Source of the DNA: Mycolicibacterium houstonense
GTDB taxonomy: Bacteria; Actinomycetota; Actinomycetes; Mycobacteriales; Mycobacteriaceae
Assembly (NCBI RefSeq): GCF_900078665.2
Contig: NZ_LT546207.1
Coordinates: 5,288,926-5,321,739, forward strand
DNA length: 32,814 nt
Direction: 5' to 3'
In this document: in pieces, positions 8,104-15,965 of the stretch
Position numbering within the stretch: position 1 is the first letter of the stretch
Layout: each line of letters starts with the position of its first letter
Notes under the pieces: generated by a model
Told to the model about the DNA's origin: nothing
The model's input: the letters and a program-made list of their open reading frames with translations, nothing else
Databases searched by the model: none
Translations under genes and position numbers: made by a program

Positions 8104-8126
8104 CGCAAATGACTATCATTTTCATT
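8104..8126. promoter_or_regulatory. Zur-type operator between YcgR-like permease and pacL1-ctpC
   Basis: The core GACTATCATT followed by TTCATT aligns base by base with the sites at 1736-1758 and 11628-11650, and AAATGA...TCATTT forms an inverted repeat. It lies 36 bp before the permease start on the minus strand and 21 bp before pacL1 on the plus strand. Control of the permease arm is the expected use; control of the efflux arm would be unusual. Confidence 0.8.
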
Positions 8127-8147
8127 CGGTGGGGCTAGGCTTGGCAG

Positions 8148-8432
8148 ATGGTGTGGCATGGCTTGCTGGCGAAGGCGGCGACAACGGTCGTCACGGGCGC
8201 GGTCGGAGTCGCGGCGTATGACGGTTTACGTAAAGCGGTGGCCAAGGCGCCGATCCGGGAGGCCGCGGTGACCACCACCGCGTGGGCATTGCGCGGTGCC
8301 CGCAAAGCCGAAGTGAGTGCTGAGGCGGCCCGGTTGAAGGTCGCCGATGTGATGGCCGAGGCGCGGGAACGGATCGGTGAGGAAGTACCACCGCCCGCCG
8401 TCGCCGACCCCGGACATTCCCACGATCACTGA
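8148..8432 (+). CDS. pacL1: PacL-type (DUF1490) chaperone of a P-type ATPase
   Basis: A 94-residue protein with one N-terminal membrane segment (LAKAATTVVTGAVGVAAYDG, residues 7-26), a helical amphipathic middle (EVSAEAARLKVADVMAEARERIG), and a His/Asp C-terminus ending GHSHDH. This is the architecture of PacL1 (Rv3269) of M. tuberculosis, a scaffold that stabilises the zinc exporter CtpC and binds zinc through a C-terminal DLHDHDH-like tail. It lies 5 bp before ctpC. The ATG at 8148 is 21 bp from a Zur-type operator. Confidence 0.88.
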   Translation: MVWHGLLAKAATTVVTGAVGVAAYDGLRKAVAKAPIREAAVTTTAWALRGARKAEVSAEAARLKVADVMAEARERIGEEVPPPAVADPGHSHDH

Positions 8433-8437
8433 GCGCT

Positions 8438-10582
8438 GTGGGCACCTCAGAGGTGGTATCCGACGCCGCGGGCCGGATGCGCGTGCACGCGCACTGGTTC
8501 CGGAATGATGCCATTCGCGCTGTCGCCATAGAGGATGCCGTCGATCAGGTGCCGGGTGTGCGGGCCGTCCACGCGTATCCGCGGACGGCCTCGGTCGTGG
8601 TGTGGTACTCGCCCAAGCGCTGCGACCGGGCCGCGATACTGGCGGCGATATCGGCTGCCGCCGAGGTGAGGCGGCATCTGGTGCCTGTCCGGACTCCCCG
8701 TTCGGCCGACATCCACAACGCCGACATTCTGCGGATGGCGATCGGCGCCCTCGCCCTGGTGCTGCTGGGGGTGCGCCGCTATGCGTTTGCCAGGCCGCCG
8801 TTGCTCGGGCCGACCAGTCGGATGTTCGCCACGGGAGCCACGGTCTTCACCGGTTATCCGTTCCTACGCGGCGCGCTGCGGACCCTGACCGGCAACCGGA
8901 GCGCGGGCACCGATGTCCTGGTGTCCGCTGCCACGGTGGCCAGCCTCGTGCTGCGGGAGAACGTCGTCGCGCTGACGGTCTTGTGGCTGCTGAACATCGG
9001 CGAGTATCTCCAGGACCTCACCCTGCGACGGACCCGTCGGGCGATCGCCAATCTGTTGCAGGGAACTCAGGACACGGTGTGGCTGCGCCTGGCCGATGGC
9101 ACCGAGGTCGAGTTCCCCGTGGACGGGCTTCGGGTCGGTGACGAGGTCGTGGTGCACGAGCAGGTCGCGATCGCGGTCGATGGTGTGGTGAGCGACGGCG
9201 AAGCCATCGTCGACCAGTCGGCGATCACCGGCGAGAACCTGCCGGTCGCGGTCACGACCGGCGCCAAGGTGTACGCCGGTTCGGTTGTGGTCCGAGGAAA
9301 ATTGGTGATCACCGCCGAGGCGGTCGGGCGCCACACCACGATCGGCCGGATCATCACCCGGGTCGAGGAGGCGCAGCACCACCGCGCACCCATTCAGACT
9401 GTCGGCGAGACCTTTTCGCGGCGCTTCGTGCCCGCCTCGTTCCTGTTGTCGGCCCTGACGCTGGTGGTCACCCGCGACGTGCGCCGGGCGATGACGATGC
9501 TGCTGGTCGCCTGCCCCTGCGCGGTGGGGTTGGCGACGCCCACGGCGATCAGCGCCGCCATCGGCAACGGCGCCCGGCGCGGGATCCTCATCAAGGGCGG
9601 TTCCCATCTGGAGGAAGCCGGCCGCGTCGACGCCGTCGTCTTCGACAAGACCGGAACCCTGACCATCGGCCGCCCGATCGTCACCAATGTGGTGGCCTTC
9701 CACAAGGACTGGGAGCCCGAACAGGTCCTGGCCTATGCGGCGAGCTCGGAGATCCACGCCCGTCACCCGCTCGCCGACGCAGTCCTGCGGTCGACCAAGG
9801 AGCGCCATATCGAGATACCTCCACATCAGGAGTGCGAGGTGCTCGTCGGGTTGGGGATGCGGACCCGGGCCGACGGGCGAACACTGCTGCTCGGCAGTCC
9901 TTCGCTGCTGGCCCAGGAGAAGGTGCGGGTGACCAAACGGGCCTCGGAGTGGGTGGACAAACTACGCCGGAGCGCCGAAACGCCCCTGTTGTTGGCCGTC
10001 GACGGAAAACTGGTCGGCCTCATCGGTTTACGGGACGAGGTCCGGCCCGAGGCCATCGGCGTGCTGCAGGCACTTCGGGCCGGCGGTGTCCGCCGCATGG
10101 TGATGCTGACCGGCGACCACCCGGATGCCGCCGCTGCCGTCGCCGAGGAACTCGGCATCACCGAGTGGCGCGCCGAGGTGATGCCGGAGGACAAGCTCGC
10201 GGTGGTGCGTGAGCTGCACGGCGAGGGGCATACCGTCGCGGTCATCGGCGACGGCGTCAACGATGCGCCGGCGCTGGCTGCGGCCGACATCGGCATCGCC
10301 ATGGGACTCGGCGGCACCGACGTGGCGGTCGAGACCGCCGATGTGGCGCTGGCCAGTGACGACTTGCGACGACTGCTCGACGTGCGGGCTCTTGGCGGTC
10401 GGGCGGTGGACGTGATCCAGCAGAACTATGCGATGTCGATCGCGGTGAATGCCATCGGTCTGCTCATCGGTGCCGGTGGCGCGCTCTCGCCGGTTCTCGC
10501 CGCGGTCCTGCACAACGCATCGTCGGTGGCCGTGGTGGCCAACAGTGCCCGGCTGATCCGCTATGAGCTCGATCAGTTGTGA
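8438..10582 (+). CDS. ctpC: CtpC-type metal-transporting P1B ATPase
   Basis: A 714-residue heavy-metal P-ATPase. The N-terminal ~80 residues (SDAAGRMRVHAHWFRND..., VHAYPRTASVVVWY) form an HMA-like domain without CxxC, as in M. tuberculosis CtpC, which it resembles throughout. The TGEN actuator loop lies near residue 262, the membrane metal site is C359-P360-C361, the phosphorylated aspartate is D403 in DKTGT, and the hinge GDGVNDAP begins at residue 604. CtpC exports zinc (manganese has also been proposed). The GTG start is 5 bp after pacL1. Its last 10 bp overlap the convergent cysteine-rich gene. Metal specificity here is by homology. Confidence 0.92.
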   Translation: MGTSEVVSDAAGRMRVHAHWFRNDAIRAVAIEDAVDQVPGVRAVHAYPRTASVVVWYSPKRCDRAAILAAISAAAEVRRHLVPVRTPRSADIHNADILRMAIGALALVLLGVRRYAFARPPLLGPTSRMFATGATVFTGYPFLRGALRTLTGNRSAGTDVLVSAATVASLVLRENVVALTVLWLLNIGEYLQDLTLRRTRRAIANLLQGTQDTVWLRLADGTEVEFPVDGLRVGDEVVVHEQVAIAVDGVVSDGEAIVDQSAITGENLPVAVTTGAKVYAGSVVVRGKLVITAEAVGRHTTIGRIITRVEEAQHHRAPIQTVGETFSRRFVPASFLLSALTLVVTRDVRRAMTMLLVACPCAVGLATPTAISAAIGNGARRGILIKGGSHLEEAGRVDAVVFDKTGTLTIGRPIVTNVVAFHKDWEPEQVLAYAASSEIHARHPLADAVLRSTKERHIEIPPHQECEVLVGLGMRTRADGRTLLLGSPSLLAQEKVRVTKRASEWVDKLRRSAETPLLLAVDGKLVGLIGLRDEVRPEAIGVLQALRAGGVRRMVMLTGDHPDAAAAVAEELGITEWRAEVMPEDKLAVVRELHGEGHTVAVIGDGVNDAPALAAADIGIAMGLGGTDVAVETADVALASDDLRRLLDVRALGGRAVDVIQQNYAMSIAVNAIGLLIGAGGALSPVLAAVLHNASSVAVVANSARLIRYELDQL

Positions 10583-10962
10583 GAACTGACGCGGCTGAGG
10601 TTCACGTCGGCTCGTAGCTGTGCCGGCAGTGTGGCGCCGTCCCAACTGCCGGCTGCGATCCACGCGCAGGCATCCAGGGCGTCGGCATCGGTGCTGATCG
10701 GCCCGATCCAGATCGCGGGTGCGTTGGGATTCCGGTCTCTGGAGCAGGGCTGCAGCACGAGTACGGGACTGAGGTCGGCACGCCGGGTCGCGCAGGTGAG
10801 CTCACCGAGCAGGCATTGGGTGCTGACCAGAACGCCGTGCGGGCAGCGGCGTACCACGTTCCTCAACATGTGCACCAGCAGCGACTCGGGATCGGCTGAC
10901 GAGCAGTGCATGCAGAGGGCGACGGTGAACGGTTCGCCGGTGTAGCAGCGTTCGCGGCTCAT
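10573..10962 (-). CDS. Small cysteine-rich protein, possible thioredoxin-fold [2Fe-2S] or metal-binding protein
   Basis: Unrecognised 129-residue protein with eight cysteines (C6, C17, C20, C40, C50, C57, C73, C99), including an early CMHC and an RRCPHGVLVSTQCLLGELTC stretch. The Cys spacing together with an alternating hydrophobic pattern loosely recalls thioredoxin-like [2Fe-2S] ferredoxins, but I cannot assign a family. There is no signal peptide or membrane segment. The ATG at 10962 overlaps the stop of the Mce-associated gene by 4 bp, so the two are co-translated and probably share the Zur-type operator at 11628-11650. Confidence 0.72.
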   Translation of the reverse strand: MSRERCYTGEPFTVALCMHCSSADPESLLVHMLRNVVRRCPHGVLVSTQCLLGELTCATRRADLSPVLVLQPCSRDRNPNAPAIWIGPISTDADALDACAWIAAGSWDGATLPAQLRADVNLSRVSSHN

Positions 10963-11540
10963 GCGAGCTCGACTTTGCTTGCCAGCCAGCGCCCGTCGAT
11001 CTTCTTCATGGTCATCCTGATTCTGCTGCGGTCGATCCTCGGATCGGGCATGGCGCTGTTGGTCACCGACTGATCGACCATGAGAAGGACGACGACTTCG
11101 TCGGTCGACTTGGATTTGACTGCTGAATCCACCACGGTCCCATGCGCTGTCGCCTTGTTGTCGACGAGAAGTTGGCGAAGCCGAACGCTCGACTGGCTGT
11201 ACATGTCCTTGAACTCCCCGGTGGCGCCGTTGAGGATGCGGCTGAAGTTGTCGTCGACCTTGGTGCTGTCGATGCTCGTCAGGGTTTCGGCGTAGACGCG
11301 CGCCGTCGCCTGGGCCTGGTCCGCCGCCGTGTCGACCCGGTGGTGCTGCCACACCTGCCAACCCAGAAGTGCCGATGTCATGGCGGTGGCGATGAGTCCG
11401 GCTGCCCCTGCGGCCACGAAGAGCTGGCCGAGGCGGCCTGGTTGGGGATCGGCTGCATCGGCCCCCGGAAGGTCGGTGGTGTCGTCATCGAGCGTTGCCG
11501 TCACGGTGCTTCCTGTCGAATCTTGTTTCCGGGCAGGCAT
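10959..11540 (-). CDS. Mce-associated membrane protein (Mam/NTF2-like fold)
   Basis: A 193-residue protein with a disordered acidic N-terminus, one membrane segment at about residues 39-60 (LGQLFVAAGAAGLIATAMTSALLGW), and a C-terminal domain with ARVYAETLTSIDSTKVDDNFSRILNGATGEFKDMY and WLASKVELA. This is the pattern of mycobacterial Mam proteins, which stabilise Mce complexes. The ATG at 11540 has GAGGA a few bases upstream; an upstream in-frame ATG at 11615 would approach the operator and lacks a clear ribosome site. It diverges from the 21-gene Mce operon, with the Zur-type operator in between, so it probably serves that Mce system. Confidence 0.85.
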   Translation of the reverse strand: MPARKQDSTGSTVTATLDDDTTDLPGADAADPQPGRLGQLFVAAGAAGLIATAMTSALLGWQVWQHHRVDTAADQAQATARVYAETLTSIDSTKVDDNFSRILNGATGEFKDMYSQSSVRLRQLLVDNKATAHGTVVDSAVKSKSTDEVVVLLMVDQSVTNSAMPDPRIDRSRIRMTMKKIDGRWLASKVELA

Positions 11541-11627
11541 ATTCCTCGCGCCTGTGGCGGTCCCCACATTCCGGCCGGCCCCGTGAGATCGGCGTTGACA
11601 GGGGCCGGTGCCCACTCTACGTTAATT

Positions 11628-11650
11628 CGATAACGATAACCATTTTCATT
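11628..11650. promoter_or_regulatory. Zur-type operator of the amine-lipid/Mce operon
   Basis: Core GATAACCATT followed by TTCATT, preceded by CGATAAC; it aligns with the two other sites in the window, the one at 1736-1758 being in front of zinc-independent ribosomal genes. It lies 35 bp before the first gene of the plus-strand operon and 87 bp before the Mce-associated gene on the minus strand. It is the only promoter-like gap before 21 tightly packed genes. It is somewhat less symmetric than site 1. Confidence 0.78.
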
Positions 11651-11685
11651 AGTGCCCGTATCTGGGGCCGCGGGGAGGGATTGGG

Positions 11686-12792
11686 ATGACCGCTGGAACG
11701 CCCGTCGGGATGGCCGGGACCGCCGCGGACACTCGACAGCCACGACTGAAAGACGGCGAGCACCAGCCGGGTTGGTTCGTCAGCCGCCGCGTCGACATCT
11801 ACTTCGTATTCGGTCTGGGTGCACTGCTGTCCGCGATCCTGTTCGCGGCGGAAAGCCACAAGGGCGTGTTTCTGGTTGGAGCGGTGGCGTTTTCGCTACT
11901 GTCCGACCTTCCGCACGTGCTGACCACGACGGTGCGGGTGTGGCTGGATCCCCGCGAGCGGGCCCGGTACCGGTTGCATTACGTGCTGAGCTTCGCCGTC
12001 GTCGCCACGATCGTCGGCGTGCTCTGGTTCGGTGGCTGGTTGGTGCCGCTGTTGGCGATCTGGGCGTACTGGCAGGTCTTCCACGTCCTCAAGCAGCACT
12101 TCGGCATCATGAACATCTACGCCGCCAAGAACGGGTACAAGGGCCCCCGGAACCGGCTCAAGTACGCGCTGTATGCCGCCTGCCTGGCCCCGGTTCTATA
12201 CCGGGCAAGCCACGGGCTGCACTTCTCCGAGTACGAGGTGTTCGGCCACCGGCTGCCGTTCTCGAACCTGAGTGTTCCGGTACCGCCGATACCCAACGCG
12301 CTCATCGTCATCGCCTACGCCGTCGCCGCCGTACTGGTTGCCATGGCGGTGGCCGAACAGATCAAGCTGCGCCGGGACGGGCAGACCCCGCTGCCCACGA
12401 TGGCAGTGGCCACCTTCATCATCGCGGTCCTGTCCTACAACCTGTCCTACCTGCTGGTGTCGGACCTGTTCGCGCTCATCCTGATCGCCACTACCACCCA
12501 CAGCCTGCAGTACCACCTGATCAACTGGACCAGGAACAACACCCGGTTCGCGGCCTCGACCGACCCGAGCGAGAAGAAGCTGCTGCTGGCCCGGCTCTCG
12601 ACGCGCAAGGCGCTTCCGTTCTACGTGGCCGGGCTGGCGTTGCTGGGCATTCTCGCCGGACAGTTGGACACCGTCATCTTCGCGGTGCCCCTGATGTTCG
12701 TCCTGCACCACTTCTACATGGACGGCGCGCTCTGGAAGAGCAAGGGCAACCCGGAATTGGCCTATGACCTGGGAATCGTTCGTGCCAAGTGA
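11686..12792 (+). CDS. Polytopic membrane protein with conserved-looking histidine clusters, possible membrane oxygenase
   Basis: I do not recognise this 368-residue protein. It has about eight hydrophobic spans and histidines grouped near membrane ends: H77 (PHVLTT), H133/H138 (HVLKQHFG), H272/H277 (HSLQYH) and H341/H342 (HHFYMDGALW). Such HxxxxH and HH sets are used by membrane di-iron desaturases and hydroxylases to hold iron, so an oxidative step on a lipid is plausible but unproven. The ATG at 11686 follows GGGAGGG. It is the first gene of the operon and sits 35 bp after the Zur-type operator. Alternatives: a heme-binding or metal-transport membrane protein. Confidence 0.7.
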   Translation: MTAGTPVGMAGTAADTRQPRLKDGEHQPGWFVSRRVDIYFVFGLGALLSAILFAAESHKGVFLVGAVAFSLLSDLPHVLTTTVRVWLDPRERARYRLHYVLSFAVVATIVGVLWFGGWLVPLLAIWAYWQVFHVLKQHFGIMNIYAAKNGYKGPRNRLKYALYAACLAPVLYRASHGLHFSEYEVFGHRLPFSNLSVPVPPIPNALIVIAYAVAAVLVAMAVAEQIKLRRDGQTPLPTMAVATFIIAVLSYNLSYLLVSDLFALILIATTTHSLQYHLINWTRNNTRFAASTDPSEKKLLLARLSTRKALPFYVAGLALLGILAGQLDTVIFAVPLMFVLHHFYMDGALWKSKGNPELAYDLGIVRAK

Positions 12793-13927
12793 TTTGAAGA
12801 CCTCGCTGGATGTCCGGGAGGTCACCTCGCCCGCGGAGGCGAGACGGTTCGTGGACCTGCCGTGGCATCTCTACCGTGGTGATGCCCGGTGGCGGCCGAT
12901 GCTCCGCCGGGTCATGCGGACGAAGATGGACGCGCGGAAGAATCCACTGCACCGTGAGGTCGAGGTCGCCAACTTCGTTGCGTACCAAGGTGAGCGACCG
13001 GTCGGCCGGATCTCGGCGAGCATCGACCACGAGTACGTCAAGCGGTACGGAGACTGCGGGTTCTTCGGGCACTTCGAGAGCACCGCGGACGACGACGTGG
13101 CGGGTGCCCTGCTGGAAACCGCGGAGAACTGGGCGCGCCGCCGCGGCATGGTCAAGATGGTCGGACCGTACAGCTATTCGACTCGTGAGGAGGTGGGGCT
13201 GCTCGCCGAGGGGTACGACACCCCGCCGACCCTCATGCAGCCGTACAACCCGCCGTACTATCTACGTCTCGTCGAGGCTGCGGGTTACCGCAAGAAGTTC
13301 GACAGTGCCTCCTACCGCTGGAACACCGGAGCGGCAAGTGCCGTGCAGCAGCGCCTCGTCAAACGTGCCGACGCGGTGCTCGAGGCCCAGGGCGCCACGG
13401 TGCGTCCCGTGCGAATGAAGAGTTTCGGCACCGAACTGGAAACCCTTCGGGTGCTTTACAACGACTCGTTCGGCCACCACCCGGAGAACGTCCCGCTGAG
13501 CAGGGCGGTGTTCGCCGGGATGGCCGCGGAGATGCGACCGTTGATCGATCCCCGCATCGTCAGGATCGTCGAGGCGGACGGCGCTCCGGTCGGGTTCCTC
13601 TTGATGCTGCCCGACGTGAACCAGATCGCCGGTCGGTCCGGCAGACTGACCCCCTCGACGTTGTTGCGCATCGCGGCCAAGCGCCACGGACGGATCCGCG
13701 GGGTCGACACCGCGGTCGTCGTTCTCATCGGCGCCGTCGAAACGCGGTTCGGGGCGGGTATCGGCCGGATCCTGGCCGGCGAGATCGTCAGGGCGAGCAC
13801 GGGCAGTGGCTATTCGTCGGTGGCGACCACCTGGGTACACGAGGACAATGTGTGGTCGAATTCCCTGGCCGCACAGATGAAGACGGAGCCCGATAAACGG
13901 CATCGCGTCTACCAGAAGGCACTGTGA
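12764..13927 (+). CDS. YghO-like GNAT-fold acyltransferase
   Basis: A 387-residue protein with the YghO-type pattern: WHLYRGDARWRPML near the N-terminus, then GRISASIDHEYVKRYGDCGFFGHFES, and KMVGPYSYSTREEVGLLAEGYDTPPTLMQPYNPPYY around residues 130-165, with a second GNAT-like half. YghO-like proteins often stand beside amino-lipid genes; bacterial ceramide synthase (bCerS) of Caulobacter is also a GNAT-fold N-acyltransferase. N-acylation of an amine is therefore a reasonable guess. It overlaps the preceding gene by 29 bp from the ATG at 12764; a GTG at 12782, with GGGAA upstream, is an equally good start. Confidence 0.75.
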   Translation: MTWESFVPSDLKTSLDVREVTSPAEARRFVDLPWHLYRGDARWRPMLRRVMRTKMDARKNPLHREVEVANFVAYQGERPVGRISASIDHEYVKRYGDCGFFGHFESTADDDVAGALLETAENWARRRGMVKMVGPYSYSTREEVGLLAEGYDTPPTLMQPYNPPYYLRLVEAAGYRKKFDSASYRWNTGAASAVQQRLVKRADAVLEAQGATVRPVRMKSFGTELETLRVLYNDSFGHHPENVPLSRAVFAGMAAEMRPLIDPRIVRIVEADGAPVGFLLMLPDVNQIAGRSGRLTPSTLLRIAAKRHGRIRGVDTAVVVLIGAVETRFGAGIGRILAGEIVRASTGSGYSSVATTWVHEDNVWSNSLAAQMKTEPDKRHRVYQKAL

Positions 13928-14907
13928 TGGCCGGTCGAATCCTGGTCACCGGGGGCGCCGGGTATCTGGGCAGTGCGCTCGTCGCCGAGCTGGTGGGCAA
14001 TGGCGAAGCGGTCACCGTGATGGCCGGACCCGACGACCGCACGGTCCAACCGGGGAGTTTGGGCGGTGGTGTCGAGGTGGTCTGCGCGGACGTCACCGAT
14101 GCGGCCGGCGTCGACGCGGCCATGCGTGGTATCTCGCACGTGTATCACCTGGCTGGCATCGCGTCTCCGAATTCACGGCTGGCTCACAGCATCTGGAACG
14201 CCAATGTCCTCGGCGCCTACCAGGTCGCCCACAGCGCACTGCGCCACGGCGTTCAGCGCATCGTCCATGTGTCGTCGACGGCCGCCATCGGCTATCCACC
14301 TGACGGAGTGGTGGCCGACGAACAGTTCGACATCGGGAATTCGGTGCTCGACAACGTCTACGCCGCCACCAAACGGGCCGGCGAACGCGTGGTGCTCGAC
14401 TTCGGTGAGCGCGGACTCGACGTCGTCGTGGTAAACCCCGCAGCGGTTTTCATACCGGCATCGGGTAGGCCGCGGTCCTGGCAGGGCTTGTTGGCGGCCG
14501 CGCGCCGCGGGATGTTGCGGGGTGTACCACCCGGCGGGACTGCGGTGTGCTCGGCCCGCGACTTCGTCGCCGGAACCACCGCCGCCATGGCCAAGGGCAG
14601 ATCCGGCGAGCGGTACATCCTCTCGAGCGCGAACCTGACCTATCGCCGGATCGCGGAATTGCTGGTGGAAGCCGTCGGCCGCAGCCACGGCGTCCGCACG
14701 CTGCCCATGGGTCTGTTCCGGGCCGCCGGAGCCGGCAACCGGGCCGTCCGCGACCTCTTCGGCAATCCCCGCCACGACGACGCGCTGGTGCCAGAGAACG
14801 TCGAATTGATGGCTCGCCACGTGTACTACGCATCCGGCAAGGCCGAGCGGGAGCTCGGGGTTCCGAGAATGTCCGCCGCCGAATTGATCACGGAGTTCGC
14901 TCGATGA
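13927..14907 (+). CDS. NAD(P)-dependent epimerase/dehydratase, extended SDR
   Basis: A 326-residue extended short-chain dehydrogenase. It begins MAGRILVTGGAGYLGSALV with the nucleotide-binding GGAGYLG at residues 9-15, has VYHLAGIASP, HVSSTAAIGYPP and the catalytic Y145-x3-K149 (VYAATK). The type is that of 3-beta-hydroxysteroid/dihydroflavonol-4-reductase-like enzymes, which often reduce or oxidise lipid keto/hydroxy groups rather than sugars. The ATG overlaps the previous stop (TGATG) and the stop overlaps the desaturase ATG. In bacterial sphingolipid clusters an SDR of this type (CerR) reduces the long-chain base. Substrate here unknown. Confidence 0.85.
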   Translation: MAGRILVTGGAGYLGSALVAELVGNGEAVTVMAGPDDRTVQPGSLGGGVEVVCADVTDAAGVDAAMRGISHVYHLAGIASPNSRLAHSIWNANVLGAYQVAHSALRHGVQRIVHVSSTAAIGYPPDGVVADEQFDIGNSVLDNVYAATKRAGERVVLDFGERGLDVVVVNPAAVFIPASGRPRSWQGLLAAARRGMLRGVPPGGTAVCSARDFVAGTTAAMAKGRSGERYILSSANLTYRRIAELLVEAVGRSHGVRTLPMGLFRAAGAGNRAVRDLFGNPRHDDALVPENVELMARHVYYASGKAERELGVPRMSAAELITEFAR

Positions 14908-15965
14908 CCACTGATATCCGCCAGGCAGCGGCCGGGCCGGGTTCCAAAGACGCACTCGGCATCTCGATGGCTCAGGCGCGGGCGCTGATCGCCGACCTGA
15001 GCGCGCGGCGCCAGTGGATCTATTGGGTTGACCTCGCCGTGTGCGTGGTGGTCGGCTACACCGCGTTCCTGTTGTGTCCGGCCGATCGTCTGCTCTCGCC
15101 GGTCGCCATCGGCTGCATGGCGATCGCCGCGCTGGCGTTCTACCGGGCAGTGTTGTTCGTCCATGAGATCGTCCATGCACCCGAAGAGTTGCGCTGGTTC
15201 TCGGTGGGGTGGCACGTGGTGTGCGGAATTCCTTTGCTGGTACCGCAGTTCACCTACGAGTTCCATCAGGATCATCACGGGTCGCGCACCTACGGCACCG
15301 CGGAGGACGGTGAGTACGTCCCCTACGCGACGGAACCGCGTTGGCGGGTGCTCGCGTTGCCGTTCACCGCGTTGCTCGGCCCGCTCGTCTTCGTGCTGAG
15401 GTTTCTCGTGTTGGCGCCGCTGAGCTGGTTGATCCCGGGCATCCGGTCGTACGTACTGACCCGGGCCTCGGCGCTGATGATCGACGCCGACTTCGTCCGC
15501 AGGCTTCCGGAGGGGCGCACCCCACGGTCTTGGCTGGTACAGGAATTCGCCTGCTTCGCCTACCTGGTGGTGATGCTGGCATTGCTGGCCGGCGGGGTGT
15601 ACTCCCCGAATCGTCTCGCTGAGGCGTACGTGATCGTCGCGGCGGTGCTGTTCGTCAACTGGGTGCGCGTGTTGGCCGCGCATCGCTACGAGAGCCGCAA
15701 CGAGCGGATGACGTTCCCAGAGCAGGTACTCGACTCCATCGACCACCCGTCGTTGCCGGTCATCGGAGAACTGTGGGCCCCGCTCGGGCTGCGCTACCAC
15801 GCGGTGCACCACCTGTTTCCGAAGCTGCCCTATCACCAACTCGGAAAGGCTCGCCGTCGCCTGGCCGAGGTGATTCCGCGCGACGGCGGCTTCTGGACTA
15901 CCGAGGATCGCTCACTGACCAGCTCTTTGAGACGGCTTCTCGCGCACCCACGGGAGGCTCGATGA
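14904..15965 (+). CDS. Membrane fatty acid desaturase/hydroxylase
   Basis: A 353-residue integral membrane protein with the three histidine boxes of the desaturase superfamily: H87-EIV-H91, H121-QD-H124-H125 and H299-AV-H302-H303. Hydrophobic spans lie at about residues 38-80, 150-185 and 205-250. It would introduce a double bond or hydroxyl into an acyl chain, using a di-iron centre and oxygen at the membrane. It starts at the ATGA overlap with the SDR gene; the longer upstream frame is only read-through of the SDR gene. It ends with a 4-bp overlap (ATGA) with the aminotransferase start. Confidence 0.9.
   Translation: MTTDIRQAAAGPGSKDALGISMAQARALIADLSARRQWIYWVDLAVCVVVGYTAFLLCPADRLLSPVAIGCMAIAALAFYRAVLFVHEIVHAPEELRWFSVGWHVVCGIPLLVPQFTYEFHQDHHGSRTYGTAEDGEYVPYATEPRWRVLALPFTALLGPLVFVLRFLVLAPLSWLIPGIRSYVLTRASALMIDADFVRRLPEGRTPRSWLVQEFACFAYLVVMLALLAGGVYSPNRLAEAYVIVAAVLFVNWVRVLAAHRYESRNERMTFPEQVLDSIDHPSLPVIGELWAPLGLRYHAVHHLFPKLPYHQLGKARRRLAEVIPRDGGFWTTEDRSLTSSLRRLLAHPREAR

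Noticed and set aside
8069..8125. Longer start (8125) for the YcgR-like permease
   Set aside because: The codon is part of the Zur-type operator, and the extra 19 residues do not look like a permease N-terminus.
11628..11650. IdeR (iron) box in front of the large operon
   Set aside because: The sequence has the GATnAtCATT core of the two other sites here and does not match TTAGGTTAGGCTAACCTAA.
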